DNA of 14,458 nucleotides from SFTJ01 sp051871555. Its GTDB lineage: Bacteria > Bacteroidota > Bacteroidia > Bacteroidales > Muribaculaceae. The position numbers and the translations under genes were made by a program. The first letter of the stretch is position 1. Each line of letters begins with the position of its first letter. This document shows, one piece after another, positions 14,399 to 14,458 of the stretch. The stretch covers positions 1-14,458 of the forward strand of contig JBJECZ010000197.1 in the NCBI GenBank assembly GCA_051871555.1, given 5' to 3'. The notes beneath the pieces are model-generated. The model made no database searches and was not told the DNA's origin. It saw only the letters and a program-made list of their open reading frames with translations.

Positions 14399-14401
14399 CA
14401 G

Positions 14402-14458
14402 GAGGCGGTTACCTACTCTCCCACTTTCGCAGTACCATCGGCGTGGTGAGGCTTAACT
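14402..14458 (-). rRNA. 5S rRNA, 3' half (runs off the window)
   Basis: The minus strand reads AGTTAAGCC...GATGGTACTGCGAAAGTGGGAGAGTAGGTAACCGCC, the well-conserved loop B to helix V and 3' end of bacterial 5S rRNA. About 57 of the roughly 110 bases are present. The 5' half, and presumably 23S and 16S, lie to the right outside the window. The exact mature 3' end is uncertain by a few bases. Confidence 0.92.

Noticed and set aside
1..14458. Mobile element, phage, CRISPR or toxin-antitoxin content
   Set aside because: I saw no transposase, integrase, regularly spaced repeats or small paired genes. The whole window reads as ordinary chromosome.

Overview
The window looks like chromosomal DNA of an anaerobic gut member of the Bacteroidales. 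A family such as Muribaculaceae or Prevotellaceae is my inference, not something proved here. The grounds are: several starts preceded by the Bacteroidetes promoter signature TAnnTTTG with little Shine-Dalgarno signal; many Sec or lipoprotein signal peptides; a PEGA/SUMF1-type leader gene; a SagB-like exported nitroreductase; a DUF5715-like lipoprotein; and a 5S rRNA end of the expected kind. I see no insertion sequence, phage gene, CRISPR array or tRNA.

Left (1-3328, minus strand): a three-gene operon. In transcription order it holds an exported, Tat-signal, iron-sulfur aldo/keto reductase; a 501-residue polyferredoxin that reads as a NapH-NapG fusion with a second Tat motif inside it; and the first 138 residues of an exported protein that runs off the window edge. 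Together the first two suggest an electron path from the membrane quinone pool to an enzyme outside the cytoplasm. A 321-base AT-rich divergent control region (3329-3649) follows.

Centre-left (3650-8515, plus strand): a tripartite efflux operon with a TolC-type outer membrane channel, an HlyD-type adaptor and two ABC-2 permeases, but no ATPase gene. It ends at a strong hairpin terminator (8562-8597) shared with the converging operon.

Centre-right (8620-11846, minus strand): a tight four-gene operon made of an exported SagB-like nitroreductase, a DUF5715/M15-like lipoprotein, a HAD phosphatase and aroB (3-dehydroquinate synthase). Its promoter is divergent from that of the next gene.

Right (12023-14458): on the plus strand an EamA/DMT transporter, rpiB (ribose-5-phosphate isomerase B) and a lipoprotein whose sequence pattern matches the RbsD/FucU sugar-mutarotase fold. 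It ends with back-to-back terminators and the 3' half of a 5S rRNA gene on the minus strand, that is, the tail of an rRNA operon arriving from beyond the window.

The best candidates for something little described are the Tat-containing NapH-NapG fusion with its exported aldo/keto reductase partner, and the exported RbsD-like lipoprotein beside rpiB.
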